Made by a program: the position numbers and the translations under genes. A stretch of 64,000 bases of DNA, taken from NCBI GenBank assembly GCA_950106755.1, contig OX467084.1, positions 4,588,001 through 4,652,000 of the forward strand, in the 5' to 3' direction. The notes beneath the pieces were generated by a model, which ran no database searches, was not told where the DNA came from, and was given only the letters and a program-made list of their open reading frames with translations. The stretch's first letter is position 1. Every line of letters begins with the position of its first letter. This DNA comes from Climacium dendroides. Its lineage: Eukaryota > Streptophyta > Bryopsida > Hypnales > Climaciaceae. Below are positions 1 through 12,571 of this stretch, piece by piece.

Positions 1-1070
1 CCCAGAACAATGACCATTGGAAATAAAAGGAGGAAAGAGAAGGGGAAAAAAAATTAGCCCGTGACTCTAAAGCAAGTCAACCTAGGCGGGGATGGAGGGA
101 CAGTTGCCACTTCAGGTCTATTGAAGTTGCAAAATGATTGTTTTTGTGCAACTAGAAGATCATTTTGGGACAAAAAAATGGAAGGAGTACTATTTAGTTG
201 ATGTAACAGAGTAAAAACTAATCTTAGAATAAAGAATAAGATTGTAAGTTACAACCTTCTTGTGACTACCAAATAAATATGATTGCCTTGAATACTAGCA
301 TTGGCAATATTGAAAACTTAGTTACCATTGATTTTACCTTCCCAATTGCAACTTTGCAAGACCTAGTTGATTTTTCTAAAAGTGCTTCTTTTATATCTTA
401 ATGCGACCAATAGTGCAAAGTAATGCAACACAAAGATAAATTACGAGTGAAAGTGTCTATATCTATCTTTGAATGATGCTTTTCGGTATTAATCATCAAA
501 TAGTGGATACAAGGATTCAACTGAGCTAAAATATGATTGTAAAGGACATGAGTAATGCTCCTTTGTTGTTTACAATAGAAAGCTATATATTTTTATTCCA
601 ACCATTCATAACATTGTTAATTCTTATTTATAGAGTCAATCGTAAAGTCCGTCCCCTCTTTGCAACTAAGTGTCAGAGGAAGGTTTAGCTAAGAACATTA
701 CAAAAGAAACACGGCACCAAACTCCATCAGACCTCAATTTTGGTGTTCCAAAGAGTTTCATTTCGTATTTTTCCCAAACTCCAGTTCCTAGTCCTACATT
801 GTACACACATTACAATGAACTCTAATATTACATTACTACGATTGACGGAAAAAACAAACTAATCATATCTCTTTGGGAGGATTGGAATGTACACTTGTTG
901 GATGAGTAATTTCAGCTCCATCCATACCTTGCACATTTCATCCATTTATATAGATGTAAATGATTGCCCTTCTCCACTCCCTGTGACAAATAAATGGAAG
1001 CAAAAAACAGAAACAAAATTGATGCCCAAGGGAAAATTGATTGGTAGAAAGGAGGACCAAGATCCCATTC
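1..1070. other. no gene seen
   Basis: AT-rich sequence with no reading frame that resembles a protein and no clear repeat structure. Confidence 0.6.
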
Positions 1071-1529
1071 CGTCCATCCATCCATGGTTCTGTCCTTGGT
1101 TCCATCCGTGGTTCCGTCCTTGGTTCCATCCGTGGTTCCGTCCTTGGTTCCATCCGTGGTTCCGTCCTTGGTTCCATCCATGGTTCCGTCCATGGTTCCA
1201 TCCGTGGTTCCGTCCTTGGTTCCATCTGTGGTTCCATCCGTGGTTCCGTCCGTGGTTCCCTCTGTGGTTCCATCCATGGTTCCATCTGATGATGGTTCCA
1301 TCCATGGTTCGGTCTGTGGTTCCATCTGTGGTTCCATCTGATGGTTCCGTTCATGGTTCCGTCTGATGGTTCCGTCTGATGATGGTTCCATCCGTGGTTC
1401 CGTCCATGGTTCCGTCTGATGATGGTTCCGTCCATGGTTCCGTCTGTGGTTCCATCTGATGGTTCCGTCCGTGGTTCCATCCGTGGTTCCGTCCGTGGTT
1501 CCATCCGTGGTTCCGTCTGTCCATCTGTT
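1071..1529. repeat. 12-bp minisatellite
   Basis: Tandem array of a 12-bp unit, consensus TGGTTCCRTCCN, roughly 35 units. Odd and even units alternate between TTCCGTCC and TTCCATCC. From about 1287 some units gain a TGA triplet, giving 15-bp variants with TCTGATGATGG. Because 12 and 15 are multiples of three, several frames on both strands stay open and would encode monotonous peptides such as Trp-Phe-His-Pro/Trp-Phe-Arg-Pro. These are by-products of the repeat, not genes. Confidence 0.95.
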
Positions 1530-3827
1530 GTCCCAAGTGCGAGCCGTCTGCGTCCTCATGAGTAAGTAACTGCAAATTGCTCAGGGTTGGTTTCTTGGCC
1601 TTGCCCCCATCATGATTAGGGCTGCTTGGACAGTTCAGTCACTCTTTCAAACTCCGGGTAAGGTCCCTGGGGGGGATTGGGGAAGGGGCTGGGCCGCCCG
1701 GGAGTTTTGAAGTTTTGGAGCTGTTGGGTAGGCGTCACTTAGTCGAGCTTAACCTTGGTATTCCCGGACAGGGACAGTTACCAAGGTTTCAAAATTAGGG
1801 AATACAGGGTGGACAAGTGGAGAGTCCCTATTAGTGTGTATCTGCCTGTGCAAGGGATACAATTTACAGCTACCTCAACACCCTTCCCTGATGGCGGACT
1901 CGCTGCGAATGAAGCCTCAGGCACAAGGTCCATGAATCGCCCATTTACTGAATTTGGGGGAGGTGAAGCTTCCTCAAATATTTTTCTGTAAATTTCCCTT
2001 GGAAAGACAAGTGGAATTGGCATCTAAATCAGGTCGTTTCATATTTTTAGGAGCTTTGTGGGATTACTTATGAAATTTTGAAGTTGAAATGGCATGGGGC
2101 TCTAAACTTGCCCACCTACTAAAATGTACATTGCTGAAAGGTATGAAAAAGTGTACAGATAATGTACATTTGAAGAAGTGGGCGATTTTAGAGCCTCCTA
2201 GCTTAGCTTAATAAGTTACTGGGGTTAAGGTACTTGTTTGGGTAGAGAATGACAGGATCCCCAAGTGTCATTGTTGTGCAAAGACACACACATATTAGTA
2301 CCCACCAGACTACAGAATTGATTTGTAGAAAATTCATTTAATTAGAGTCTGAAAGCACCCCCTTTTAGTACTCATACTAGTTTTTATTTAAGCTCTTGTG
2401 TCACACAAGAACACATGCAAGAAGAGTCCCAATCCCATTGATGGGGGGGGGTAAGTCGACGTGGGCTGAAATCGTGATGGTGAGTGAGAAGAAACACATG
2501 CACCATGGCTTGGGTAAGTTACCTTAAGTTACCTTACCTTCAGTTAAAATTGGGCGGTCCATTCATGAGCGAGTGCTCCTCCATGAATGCAGTGGCCAAC
2601 GGAGAGAGTCCACCCAGAATTAAGACATGAGAGTGAAGCATAAGCAGACTGCATAACTGCCGAACTGGGGAGGACTGGAGAAGGTACAATCAAGCAGTTT
2701 GGACAATAAAGACTTGGGGGGAGTTGGGAGTTCACTTCATTATTTATTTTTCATAGAGGAACTGACCCTAAATCTCATTGTGAATCCCTCACTTAAATAA
2801 CACCCAATTCTATTTTTAAACTCCTCTAATGGAAACTGTGCAATCTCAATACTCATCAATTAACTCATGAACACAACTGAAGAACTGGGGCTGGGGTGGA
2901 TCAAATATGATCTGGGCACTACTTTGTTGACATATTAAACTTGTAGCTATTACTAGGGTATGATGAGGTTGTACTGTACATTTAACTGTCCCAATAACAC
3001 ATCCACTGCTTGGTGGGTTGGTTGGAATGTTGATTATAATTAGGGCACCTCCTAATCATGATTACCAGGTTTTATTTATATTGTAAAAGTATTTGCGGCA
3101 TGGAATAGGCCATGTAAGTTATTTGTTGAATGCATGTCCTGTCTGGTTTTTTTTAACTGTACACAAGGTTTTTTTTTGGAGTAAACTTATTTCAATGGTC
3201 CTTGACAACATGGTGTTTGAACTTATGGGAAATGTTTCAAATCATTTATTTAGTTTTTCCTGAAGAAGTGAAGTACTTGATTCAGCCAATGTATGATCAC
3301 TTTTTTATTTTTATTTTATTTTGTCGTATAGAGCAGCATCTCATCGGACATTGCAACCAGAAATTTATATGTATGTTTTGATATTCCTTTTCTAGGGACT
3401 GTTTGCACTGACTGATTTTCCCATGGTGAGGCTCACCACAAACATCATAGTCCAAGGCATATATCATACCCTGCATCAATCCTTCCCATAACTTATACAT
3501 CACACAGCTTGAGAAATTATTTATCACTAGAAGTTGACAAGGGCCACCACCCTTCATACACACCACACTGTTTTTACATCTACAGTAATTCACGTCTCCC
3601 TTCCCGTTTCACCGTAATGTAGTCACACAAAAATCTAATTTAAAAAAAAAAAAAAAAATGTAAAATACATAAAATAAAAACTTTCATTGGGGATCATATG
3701 TAATTTACTGGTAGAAAGAATTCAGAGTCAGCAGATGGCATTGCGAGGTAACTAGGATCAACTTAAGTGTACCTAACTAGTCTAGTATTGCAATATTATT
3801 TTCAGTCTGTAGTGATGTGGGGTGTTT
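1530..3827. other. no gene seen
   Basis: Mixed-composition intergenic DNA. A G run lies near 2443-2452 and an A run near 3642-3658. Short reading frames here have no recognisable similarity. Confidence 0.55.
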
Positions 3828-3928
3828 TTAACCCCTGAAAGGAGCAGCATACATTTTTTGGTTACATAGCAATTTTGAGAAGGTATACATGTGACTAGAG
3901 ATTTTAATATTTTTGACCCAAATTTTAA

Positions 3929-5582
3929 CCCCTAAAGTCCCAAGGGTGTTTTCTGTCAAAAATCACTTAGAACTACCACATCTACTGCGTTCTCCTACCT
4001 AAATCAAGAAAATATGTTTTTTCAAAATTCAACCGTAGGATCTTGTACTTAACTTGTTTGAGAATATGTGGTAAAAATTTCATCAAATTTGACCCTATAG
4101 ATTGCAAGATATTTGCACCCAAAGTGAAGAAAACAAATTTTTTTGCAACTTGCTTGACTAGATTTTTTGGCTTTGAATCTTTTTAACTAAATTTTTTTGC
4201 ATTTTTAGTTTTGATTTTCTAATTTTTTATGTTGAATAGCTGAGTTGAGAATCTAAGTAAAAAAATTCAACAAAAAACACTTAATTTTCACTCATTAAAA
4301 AATTGTTAAACAGAAGTAGGTTAAAGATTGAAGGAAAAATTGAATCATTAATAGCTTTAAGATGGAATTGACATACAATAATCCCAATGGTGAGATTGTT
4401 CTAGAAAGCAAACCTAACCTTGTCTAAATTTTTTTTTATAATTTTTATAAATTGCATTCATAAATGAATCCTATGAGTTATTTTTTCAAGAAAATGCTTA
4501 GATTGCCCAAAAAACTAAGATTGTTCATAACTTTCTCATAACTAGTCCAAATGGAACGAATCAAAGCTTCAAATTTTTTTAAAAAGGGTGATTGCAAGAA
4601 ACACTTGTACTATTTGTTGCGTTTTTCATAGTACTCATTAAATTTTTTAGGAGTACTTTAAAATTAGAAAACTAATTTTTTTTAAATCTTAAAAATATGA
4701 TTTATGTATATACCTATAAAATGAAGGTTTTCACCAAAGGAAATGTGTAGGAAAATTCTCTAAGTAGGAGAACTTGAAAAGTGCCAAATCTCAAGAAAAT
4801 AGGACCTTTGATTCAAAAATTAGTTAAAAATAGTAAAAATAAGCAAATACAAAAAATAAAAAGTGGCCATTTTTAAGAACTTTATGAAGATGGTCATTCA
4901 CCAAAAAACTTACAAAAATAATATTTTATATGTTTCAAAATGCAAGCAGAAGGAAGCTCTCTTCATAGACTTCCACACCACACCAAATTAATTATTTTTA
5001 AAAACCCTTCGGTGAAAAGTTGTATTTATATGTAAGGAAGAACCCCATATAATTTTCTTGATGTAGGGTATATGAAAAAGGTACTCAAAAGTACTAAAAA
5101 CCTCCAAATTGGCAAGTGTGACATTTATTTCGGGCCTATTTTTGGATAGTAAATTATTTTTGAAAATTACCAAAAAATCAAGGAAGTTGTAGGATAGTCA
5201 TGAGTACCTTCCTTGTAAATCTTAAGTCATTCGAAGTTAAAACACAAAAGTTATGGCCAAAAAACAATTCAGCCCGCAATGTGTGACAGAAAATAGTACA
5301 AGTGTTTCTTGCAATCACCCAAAATCAGATTTTAGGGGGAAAAAAAATTAAAATATTTTAACTTTTAATTTTTTTTTTGTGCTTCCCGTTGACTTTTGTT
5401 TTGGCTTATTGTGCCATAACTTCTTCCCCTGGGCACTGATTGAAACAAAAATTATATATTCACAAAGCTCTCAACAAACTCCACAACCTCAAAAATCTCA
5501 AAAACATTCACTACAAAGTGAGACAATAAAAACCTATCTGGACCCAAATTGTCCCTCGAGGAGACAAACGGTCCTTTAGGGA
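3929..5582 (+). mobile_element. TTAA-flanked 0.9-kb element, copy E (nested in D)
   Basis: Starts CCCCTAAAG at 3929 after TTAA (3925-3928) and ends TCCTTTAGGGA at 5582 before TTAA (5583-5586). The flanks join to AATTTTAATAGAAGG, and copy B holds that uninterrupted sequence near 42549, so B supplies the empty site. E contains a separate 735-bp element (4586-5320). Without it E is about 919 bp. It has no coding capacity. Confidence 0.8.
4586..5320. mobile_element. 735-bp element with 30-bp perfect terminal inverted repeats
   Basis: Perfect 30-bp inverted repeats lie at 4586-4615 and 5291-5320, beginning GGGTGATTGCAAGAAACACT. The flanks are A-rich (AAAAA on the left, AAAA on the right), so a short A-type target duplication cannot be measured. 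It interrupts copy E. A partial diverged relative lies at about 49090-49346 in the opposite orientation. No transposase is visible; superfamily unassigned. Confidence 0.75.
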
Positions 5583-6515
5583 TTAATAGAAGGTGGGGAC
5601 AAGGAATATCTTTCATATGCAATAATTTCATGACATTTGGAAATATGATTCAAAAGTTATGGTCTACTATGTTATTTTTTTTTGTAAATGGGTAGTCCGG
5701 GCAGGTAAAAAAATCACTTTTTTTTATATAAAAATTTAAAATTGATTTTCTAAAGTTATCGAAAAGCTTTGAATCATTCCATTTTGATCAATGAGTCTAA
5801 AATTATGAGGATTTTTTGTTTTGCAAGCAATTAAGGATTCTTTACTCTAAAATAAACTTTAAAGTCCTTTATCTTACTCAATTTTCAATATTTTTTGGAA
5901 AAAATAAAATCATAGGATGTAGATTGTCTATCACAACATTGCAACCATTGGAATTGCCATTTTTCAATTCCATGATTAAATTCTTAACAATTTAGTGTTT
6001 TGAATCATACTCTACTTACTATTTTTTTCCTATATGTTGTGCAAGTCCAAATGATGTGAAGTTTTTCAAGCATGTGGCCAACTTGTCTAGGAAAAAAAGT
6101 CCAAAGAAGCACCACCATTTTGGACATTTTTTCATAGAAAAGTGAACTTGTAAAGTGCAATTGCCTTGTTTTTTGTAGGGCCAGAAAATGATTTTAATGA
6201 ATTTGAATGCTTATATCTTGCAATCCATGTGGTTGAAATTTCTGAATTTTTTTCCGCAGGTTCTCAAATTAGCATACTACAAGATCCTATGGTTACATAT
6301 GTCAAAAAAAGTTTTTTTCAAAAATTTGGTACTTGTACTGGAAATGGCAGTTTTTGAGTGTTTTTGGTGAAAACATAGTCGTGGAAATTTAGGGGTTAAG
6401 CTATGGTATAAAGTAGGAGGTCTATAAAGTGATCATGGTCTAAATGCATTCTTTAACCTAAACCCACATCTTAGGAGAATTATAGTAGCAATATCGTTGC
6501 ACACATTGTTCTTAA

Positions 6516-6851
6516 CCCTTGAAGGACATTTTGTGACTTTTTTTGTACAAGGAATAATTGAGACTACTAGAATGGATGTGAATGACTCTTTGAAAAGATG
6601 AGTGTGTTTTTTCCCTCCTTTCTAGTAGGCATGGAATGTACTTCTCTTGTACTTAATTTCTAAGTGCTGGAGAGAGCAATCTTGATTGCCAAGTGCTTCT
6701 TTGCCAAAATTGCATGAAAGAGAGCAATGTTTATACTATGTTGGAACACCATATGTCTGGTTCCCTCAACTCACCACAAAATCCACGGTAGTAGCTAGCT
6801 TGCTTGGTTTATTTGAGTTGCCTTCTAAAAAATTAAAATGTCCTTTAAAGG
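6516..6851. mobile_element. 336-bp TTAA-flanked MITE (second subfamily)
   Basis: Flanked by TTAA at 6512-6515 and 6852-6855. The left terminus is CCCTTGAAGGACATTTT and the right terminus is AAAATGTCCTTTAAAGG, nearly perfect inverted repeats. The ends resemble those of the 0.9-kb family (TCCCTAAAGGACC), but the interior differs. It has no coding capacity. Confidence 0.65.
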
Positions 6852-6962
6852 TTAACCTTAGTAGAGTTCACTAAGTGGCACTCAATCCATTCTTTGCATC
6901 ACTAAGTTCAATGAATTCATTGACAAAGCTCCAAAGGTCTCCAAATTATATATTGCCCCATA

Positions 6963-7112
6963 CACTACTAGAAAATTTCGTATTTCTGTTGTTTTGGTCA
7001 CGTTGATCCGGTCAAAATCTGACAGAAATCTGTTGAAACCAACAGATTTCTGTCAGATTTTGACCGGATCAACGTGACCAAAACAACAGAAATACGAAAT
7101 TTTCTAGTAGTG
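6963..7112. mobile_element. CACTA-type foldback MITE, 150 bp
   Basis: Two perfectly complementary 73-bp arms (6963-7035 and 7040-7112) are separated by a 4-nt loop. The termini are CACTACTAGAAAA, matching the CACTA motif that begins En/Spm elements. A 3-bp direct duplication ATA flanks it (6960-6962 and 7113-7115), the length expected for CACTA elements. Perfect arms indicate recent insertion. If transcribed it would give one long hairpin RNA. Confidence 0.9.
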
Positions 7113-10100
7113 ATACATTAAAATTGTGTAGGTCTCCCAATCCATTGATCAATGATAACTCTCGCAAATCCTAGATCACTTCTAAAAAAACAACCTTGTT
7201 ATCTTTTAAGGTCTATGAAACTATAATTGGAATGTTCTTCTTTAAAAAATATTGAATCATGAACATTGATTCCCAAGCATTATTATTTATTTTTGAGCAA
7301 AATTGAAAACAAGATAGAGTAGAAAATATTTTAACCTATTTTTCAATTTAAATAAAAAAACATCTTAAAGCACATCATAAAGTAGAATAAATAAATATAT
7401 TACTAACTTTTGACTGATGAAGAATTAGAACTTGAAATTACTATCATTGAAAGTCTATAAAAATCATATAAAATAAACAAAAAATATTGAGATTTGAAAA
7501 TTGAAGACCAAAAATAAAATTTCATAATAAAAAAATAAAAGACAAAAAGCATATATTGAGACCTTGCAAATCATGGAATGCTATTGCAAATGTCATGTGC
7601 CATTAGTATGATTTTCCTTTTATAAGCATGATTTTCCCAAATCCCTCAATTTTTAAATATTTTTAGCTTGTTTAAAATGGGGATTTTTTCAATCGTCCAA
7701 TTTTCAACAACAAACATTCTTGCGTTTATATTACGTGATTTTTTTATGTTCATTCAAAAGTAGAGATTTTATTTCTAATTTCTTCATGAATAAAAATTCA
7801 AAACTATACGCAAACTTTTAGGTTTATTTTTATCTTTTATCACTAAAGATTTTTAGTGTTTTGAGGCCCAAAATTGCTTCAAGCTATACTCTACTCCAAA
7901 ACAAGTCTAAAATCTTTGTTCTCAATCATTTTAAAAATAAATCCACCTAAAGGATCTTCTAGTTAATTTATTTTAGTACATCCTCATAGAATTTTGGACT
8001 GTAATTGCAAGATCAATGAGCCTAAATTTCAAAATCTAGATTTTTCTATTCCTTCTCAAAGGTTAAGGTTCATCTCTCAATTTAAAATAAATAAGAATAT
8101 CCCATGGTTTGTATGTTTTAGTAAAAAGAAAAAAAAAAGATTGAGAACACATGAGAAAAATATTAACAAAAAATATTCATATTTGTCTTTATAAAAACTA
8201 TTAAATAGAAGGTGATACATGATGAAAGGAAAACCTAAATTGCTAAATAGCTTTGACCAAAATTGCTAATAATCAATCCCTTATAAAATGCATAGCAAAC
8301 ATATTTTTCGTTTAAAAATAAGAAACTAGATAATACAAATAATTAATGCAAACATTCTTTTAGAACAATGATGCTAAACATCAAGGAAGGAAGGAAGGAA
8401 GGAGGAGGAGGGAAAAGTTCAAAGACCAAAAAACATTCTTCAAATTCACAAGCACATAGGGCCAAACCCATTGACTAAAGAAGAAAAGTGGAGGAGAGGA
8501 TGGAGACAAATTAGATGATGGGGCTTCTAGCATAGATTTGGGAAGAAGGATGGGAGGGTAGAAGAATCATAGTGCAAGGAATTATCAATTTTGAAGCAAG
8601 AAATTCCATTTAGGGTCCAAATGCTTCAAATAATACTTAGCCAAATTCAACAGGATGTTTTTTGGAATTGAATGTTTCAACGATTAATGTGCTATGACCA
8701 ATCTACCCAATCAAATAGAATTAATAAAGCTATGTTTAAATGCCAACTTTTAGATAGAAATTTAAAAATATTTTTTACTTTTGAAAAAATTATTAAAATG
8801 ACTTAAAGCTAGGCTTTATATAGAGAATATGATAATTAAGAGCTCTTCCCACAATTTCATACAAAAAATCTAAAATATGAAGTAAAATAATCATTCTAAA
8901 CTTCAAAAAAATCCAAAGTAGGCTCTTTGGTCCTTAAGGGATAAAGAATGTTGTAACCACATGATTTTGTATCCAAATCACATGTTTACTTCTCCACTAA
9001 TTTTTAACATCTACATTTTCAGTGTTTTTAAGATTGTAGTGTTTAAAATACTACAACAACCTTCCTCCAATACTTTTCTAAAGTTAGTTTTCAATTTTGA
9101 AACCTTTTTGGAAAAAAATATTTGTTTTCTACAACTTGAAGAATTTGATGTTATCTTGATATAGTAAGTTGATAATCTATGAAAAAATTCAACTATTTTT
9201 TTTGTTTTCATCCTTTAAGTGATCCAATTACATGGTTATATAGACAAATGTATAAGATTTATTATCAAGAAATTACATTTAAAATGCTAAATTGATTGTA
9301 AATTGATTATAGAATTATTGTGAAACATGCCAATTTCTAATTTCTAATGGTGGAACTCTTGTAGCAAATGATTTAAACTATGTGTAACCATCTTTTTTGG
9401 TTCCCAACTACCTAAGGTTGGAAGATACAATTATGATGTGCTATAAAAATATGGCTACTTCAACTTTTTTGAAGTTGCTCCCAAAGATAAGATGTTAAAC
9501 ATTGAGATTATAAATCATCTATATGATCAAAATTTAACAAATATTTACAAATTTCTTCAAATCAAATTTGAAGTAATTTTTAAAAAAATTCATCAAAAAT
9601 GAAATTTCTATATAAAGCTTCTAATCTTGTTTAATTGGTTGGAATTTGAGTTTCAATCGATTTGTGAAAATGGAAAAAAATTTAATAATGAAAACATCAA
9701 TACTTCTTCCTAATAGTGAATTCTTAACACTAAACAAAATTGAACATTTTGAGCTATTTTCCTTACTTTTGACCATAGCAATTTTTTTTTCTACTTTTTA
9801 AATGTTGCCTAAGATTAAATGGCAACCATAAAATAGTTTTTTGGTCATTTGGAGGTTTAAGTGTGAAAATTGAGTTAAAATTATGAAGTTTAAGAAAATC
9901 TAAGAGATTCTTTGACTTCATGAAAAAATCCCCATATTTGTATAATTGACTAATCAAAACCATTTCTATAAGAAAAAAATGTTCTTAGTGTATTTTATGA
10001 GTTGCCCTAAACATGGAAATTACTTATCTTTGAAAAAGAAATTTAGGGATTCTTGACTACATGAAAAGTCCTCCATATTTGTTTAATTCATTAATCAATA

Positions 10101-10795
10101 ATGGTTATTCTATAAGAATTTTTTTTTAGAATATGTGTTTAATTGGTCAAAAGTTAAAGAAAAATTGATTTAAAAAAAATTACTAAGTACACATTTTCTT
10201 TTTTAAAAATTAGTTTATTGGAATTAAATCTAGAATAATTCTTCATTCTATATAATAATCATTATATGAAAAAAAATTTAAATTTTAAATATATATGGTT
10301 AGAGATGAAGAAAACTATTTCAAATGCTTTAGGGATTAGTAGTTGATCTCTTTTGTACTAATAGGTGAAGTAATGTACCTCAAGCACCCACCTATCAATT
10401 TTACTTTTGTATGAAATCCCTCATGAGAGGACTATCCTTATAAAATACATCTCTTATATATGGTATCCATAACTAGTTAATTTCTTTCACTATGAAAACA
10501 ATCTAGATTTTGGTTGGATTGTATAGTGGCATCTAAGGTTGATACATCAAGCAAATTAGGATCACTAAACATGTTCATTGAATAAGAAAAACAAATGTTA
10601 CATACAAATATGAGTTCTTAGGGCTTGGATACTAGGAATTTTGAATTTTTAAAAATCATTTTATTATTATTAGATGAGACCAAGCAATGTGAAATTCTAC
10701 ATTGGTGGTGTGGGCTATAAAGACTAGGAAGTGTGATTTTTAAATTTCGTTTTGGTAAATAGTGGTTAGAAATTTAAAAATCTTAGAATTAAATG
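7113..10795. other. no gene seen
   Basis: Very AT-rich DNA. A short GAAGG microsatellite lies at about 8385-8410. Two diverged copies of a segment of about 70 bp lie near 9895-9975 and 10045-10125 (both contain CCATATTTGT). A short TTAA-family-like end (GGTCCTTAAGGG) occurs near 8930. No credible coding sequence. Confidence 0.55.
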
Positions 10796-11105
10796 AGGGG
10801 TGTAGGTGCCAATGTATGAAAGGAATCAACGGATGGGGAGTGTAGAGTGCTAATGGTAAGATAAACGCCAATGGATGGGACTATAGGGTCTAATAGTAAG
10901 ATAGGGACCAATGGTTGGGGAGTGTAGGGTGCTAATGGTAAAATATGTGTCAACAAATGGGAGTGTAGGGTATGTACTAATGGTAAGATAGGAGCCAATT
11001 AATGGAGAGTGTATTTAGTATAGGGTGCTAATGGTAAGTTAAAAGCTTGATTGATGGAGAGCGTATTCAATATAAGGTGCTAATGTTAGGATGAGTGGCA
11101 ACTAT
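10796..11105. repeat. ~50-bp degenerate minisatellite
   Basis: Six to seven imperfect tandem units of roughly 45-55 bp. Each contains a version of GCCAATGGATGGGGAGTG followed by TAGGGTGCTAATGGTAA. Units vary in length by small indels. Confidence 0.8.
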
Positions 11106-11800
11106 TTGGAAAAAGTACCGAGGTAGAATGTTGAGCAATGGTTTAGATAATGGCACCAATGGTTAGATGCAAATTAAATATATTCCTATACACCAACCAT
11201 TTGGACTCCAATTCTTACCCATTGGCCCCCCTACTTGTATGCACCATGTATCTTATGTGTAGAATATGAGGCATGGCATGGAAACAAGACAAATACATAT
11301 GAATTACCATGTCAAACAATCAAATATCATTGACTACATCAAATGAGGGAAGCTACAATCAAATGGCAAGTGACAAATTAACAATTCTAGTAACATGTTG
11401 AAAAGTGTACTCCCATTTCTATATGCTTTGATAAATTCAAATTTGTATTGAACAATTTAAAACTTTTTAAAATATTGATGCATGACCAAGCTAGGATCAA
11501 GAGGAAGTTCATAGATTTTCTTCATTCTCTTTCACAATCCTTCATATTATCTTTTCAAGAGATACAGAGGTAACTATATATTTCTTTCTTCAATGTACCA
11601 GTTGTATTTATCAATATTGTACTAGTGAAGAACATATTAGGGGTTGGACGCTCTTAGAGTCTTTTCATATTCCCACTTCAAAATTCATAAATAACTCCAC
11701 GAAGGTCCAAAAAGTAAGAGACAACTTGGTTTCATTGCCAATTATTCCATTTTCTTTCCAAAGAAAAATTCCCTGAATTAATTTTTCCCACCTCTTCAAA
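11106..11800. other. no gene seen
   Basis: AT-rich intergenic DNA between the minisatellite and the GC-richer expansin upstream region. Confidence 0.5.
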
Positions 11801-12571
11801 ATTGCAAATCCGCAGGCTGGTTCAAGGTCGCTTCAACTTTATGGACCACACTGGGACATCCTCCAGGTTCCATTCTTCCGTGTGCCCCTTGTTCCGAAGG
11901 AGATCCCCGGAGAATTATTCCAACTTCAGGTAAGGTACTTACTCCAGCCTCCAAACTGAAGACTTGGGCAGCAGCAGAGCAGAGCAGAGCAGTAAGAATG
12001 AAAAGGCAAGGCAGGGCCCGGCCTGAGGAGAACTCCAACGTTAGGCAGGCCGGGGTCTTAAGTGGGCGATCGCCTATTAAAGGACTGCAGGTACAAGGCT
12101 CCAGAGAAGGCAATCGATAATGGAAATGAATATATAATAATAAGTCACATTATATATACCACCTCTGGGTCTGCCCGATCCCCATCAGTCCATCGCCGCT
12201 CCCTCTCCTTCTGTTGTTTGCAGCTCTTCCAGCCTGAGCTTCCATTCCAGTCAGGCTGATTGCATTGCAGCTGCTGCAGGCCTCAGACACTCACTCACAA
12301 ACTCACATTCAAACATTCTCACATACTCACTTGCTCACATGCTCACTTGCTCACATACTCACTACAGAGCTTTCATTGGGTCCGTGGTTTATATATGAGG
12401 CATTAGCATTTACAGTATTAGTTTCCCCCTTCCAGCATTCCAGTTGCAGCTGCATCTCTGATCAGGCCGGTATATCACAGACGGTGTCTCCGCGACTTAC
12501 CAGCATTGGGAGAGGCTCATTGTGATACCCCGCCAGGTGTTTTGTGGAAGAAGAGCGAGTGATCAGGAGAG
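11801..12571 (+). promoter_or_regulatory. expansin upstream region
   Basis: GC content rises abruptly here compared with the flanks, as expected next to a gene. Two TATA-like candidates are visible: TTATATATACC near 12151 and TTTATATATGAGG near 12388. The latter would place transcription start around 12420, giving a leader of about 150 nt. CAG|GTAAGG near 11930 resembles a splice donor and TTGTTTGCAG near 12222 an acceptor, so a spliced 5' leader is possible. A polymorphic CTCACA-type repeat lies between the two TATA candidates. Start sites are inference. Confidence 0.45.
12285..12362. repeat. CTCACA/CTCACTTG short tandem repeat
   Basis: Imperfect runs of CTCACATACTCACTTG-like units lie upstream of the expansin, between two TATA-like boxes. 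The array could alter promoter spacing or lie within the leader. Confidence 0.7.

Larger units (their letters stand above)
3832..6395 (-). mobile_element. TTAA-flanked 0.9-kb element, copy D
   Basis: Non-autonomous repeat bounded by TTAA at 3828-3831 and 6396-6399. The termini are CCCCTGAAAGG on the left and TTTAGGGG on the right. The span is inflated by copy E (3929-5582), which sits inside it. Removing E and one TTAA leaves about 906 bp, matching the other copies. Its right part corresponds in reverse complement to the start of copies A and B, including the stretch preceding GTGAAAACATAG. No transposase is encoded. The family looks like internally non-coding DNA transposons; superfamily by TTAA target is piggyBac-like, which is inference. 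Confidence 0.75.

Noticed and set aside
1071..1529. Possible CRISPR array
   Set aside because: The units are 12-15 bp with no unique spacers, in a plant nuclear context.
887..1575. Several open frames of 74-215 codons on both strands
   Set aside because: They are translations of the 12-bp minisatellite; composition is monotonous and follows the repeat.
6166..6370. Small frames shared between TTAA-family copies (NLNAYILQS-type peptides)
   Set aside because: They recur only because the non-coding repeat recurs; frames are broken in most copies.
11796..12113. 105-codon minus-strand frame with a signal-peptide-like stretch (LPCLFILTALLCSAAAQVFS)
   Set aside because: It lies in the expansin upstream region with no family similarity or partner exons; probably chance in GC-richer DNA.
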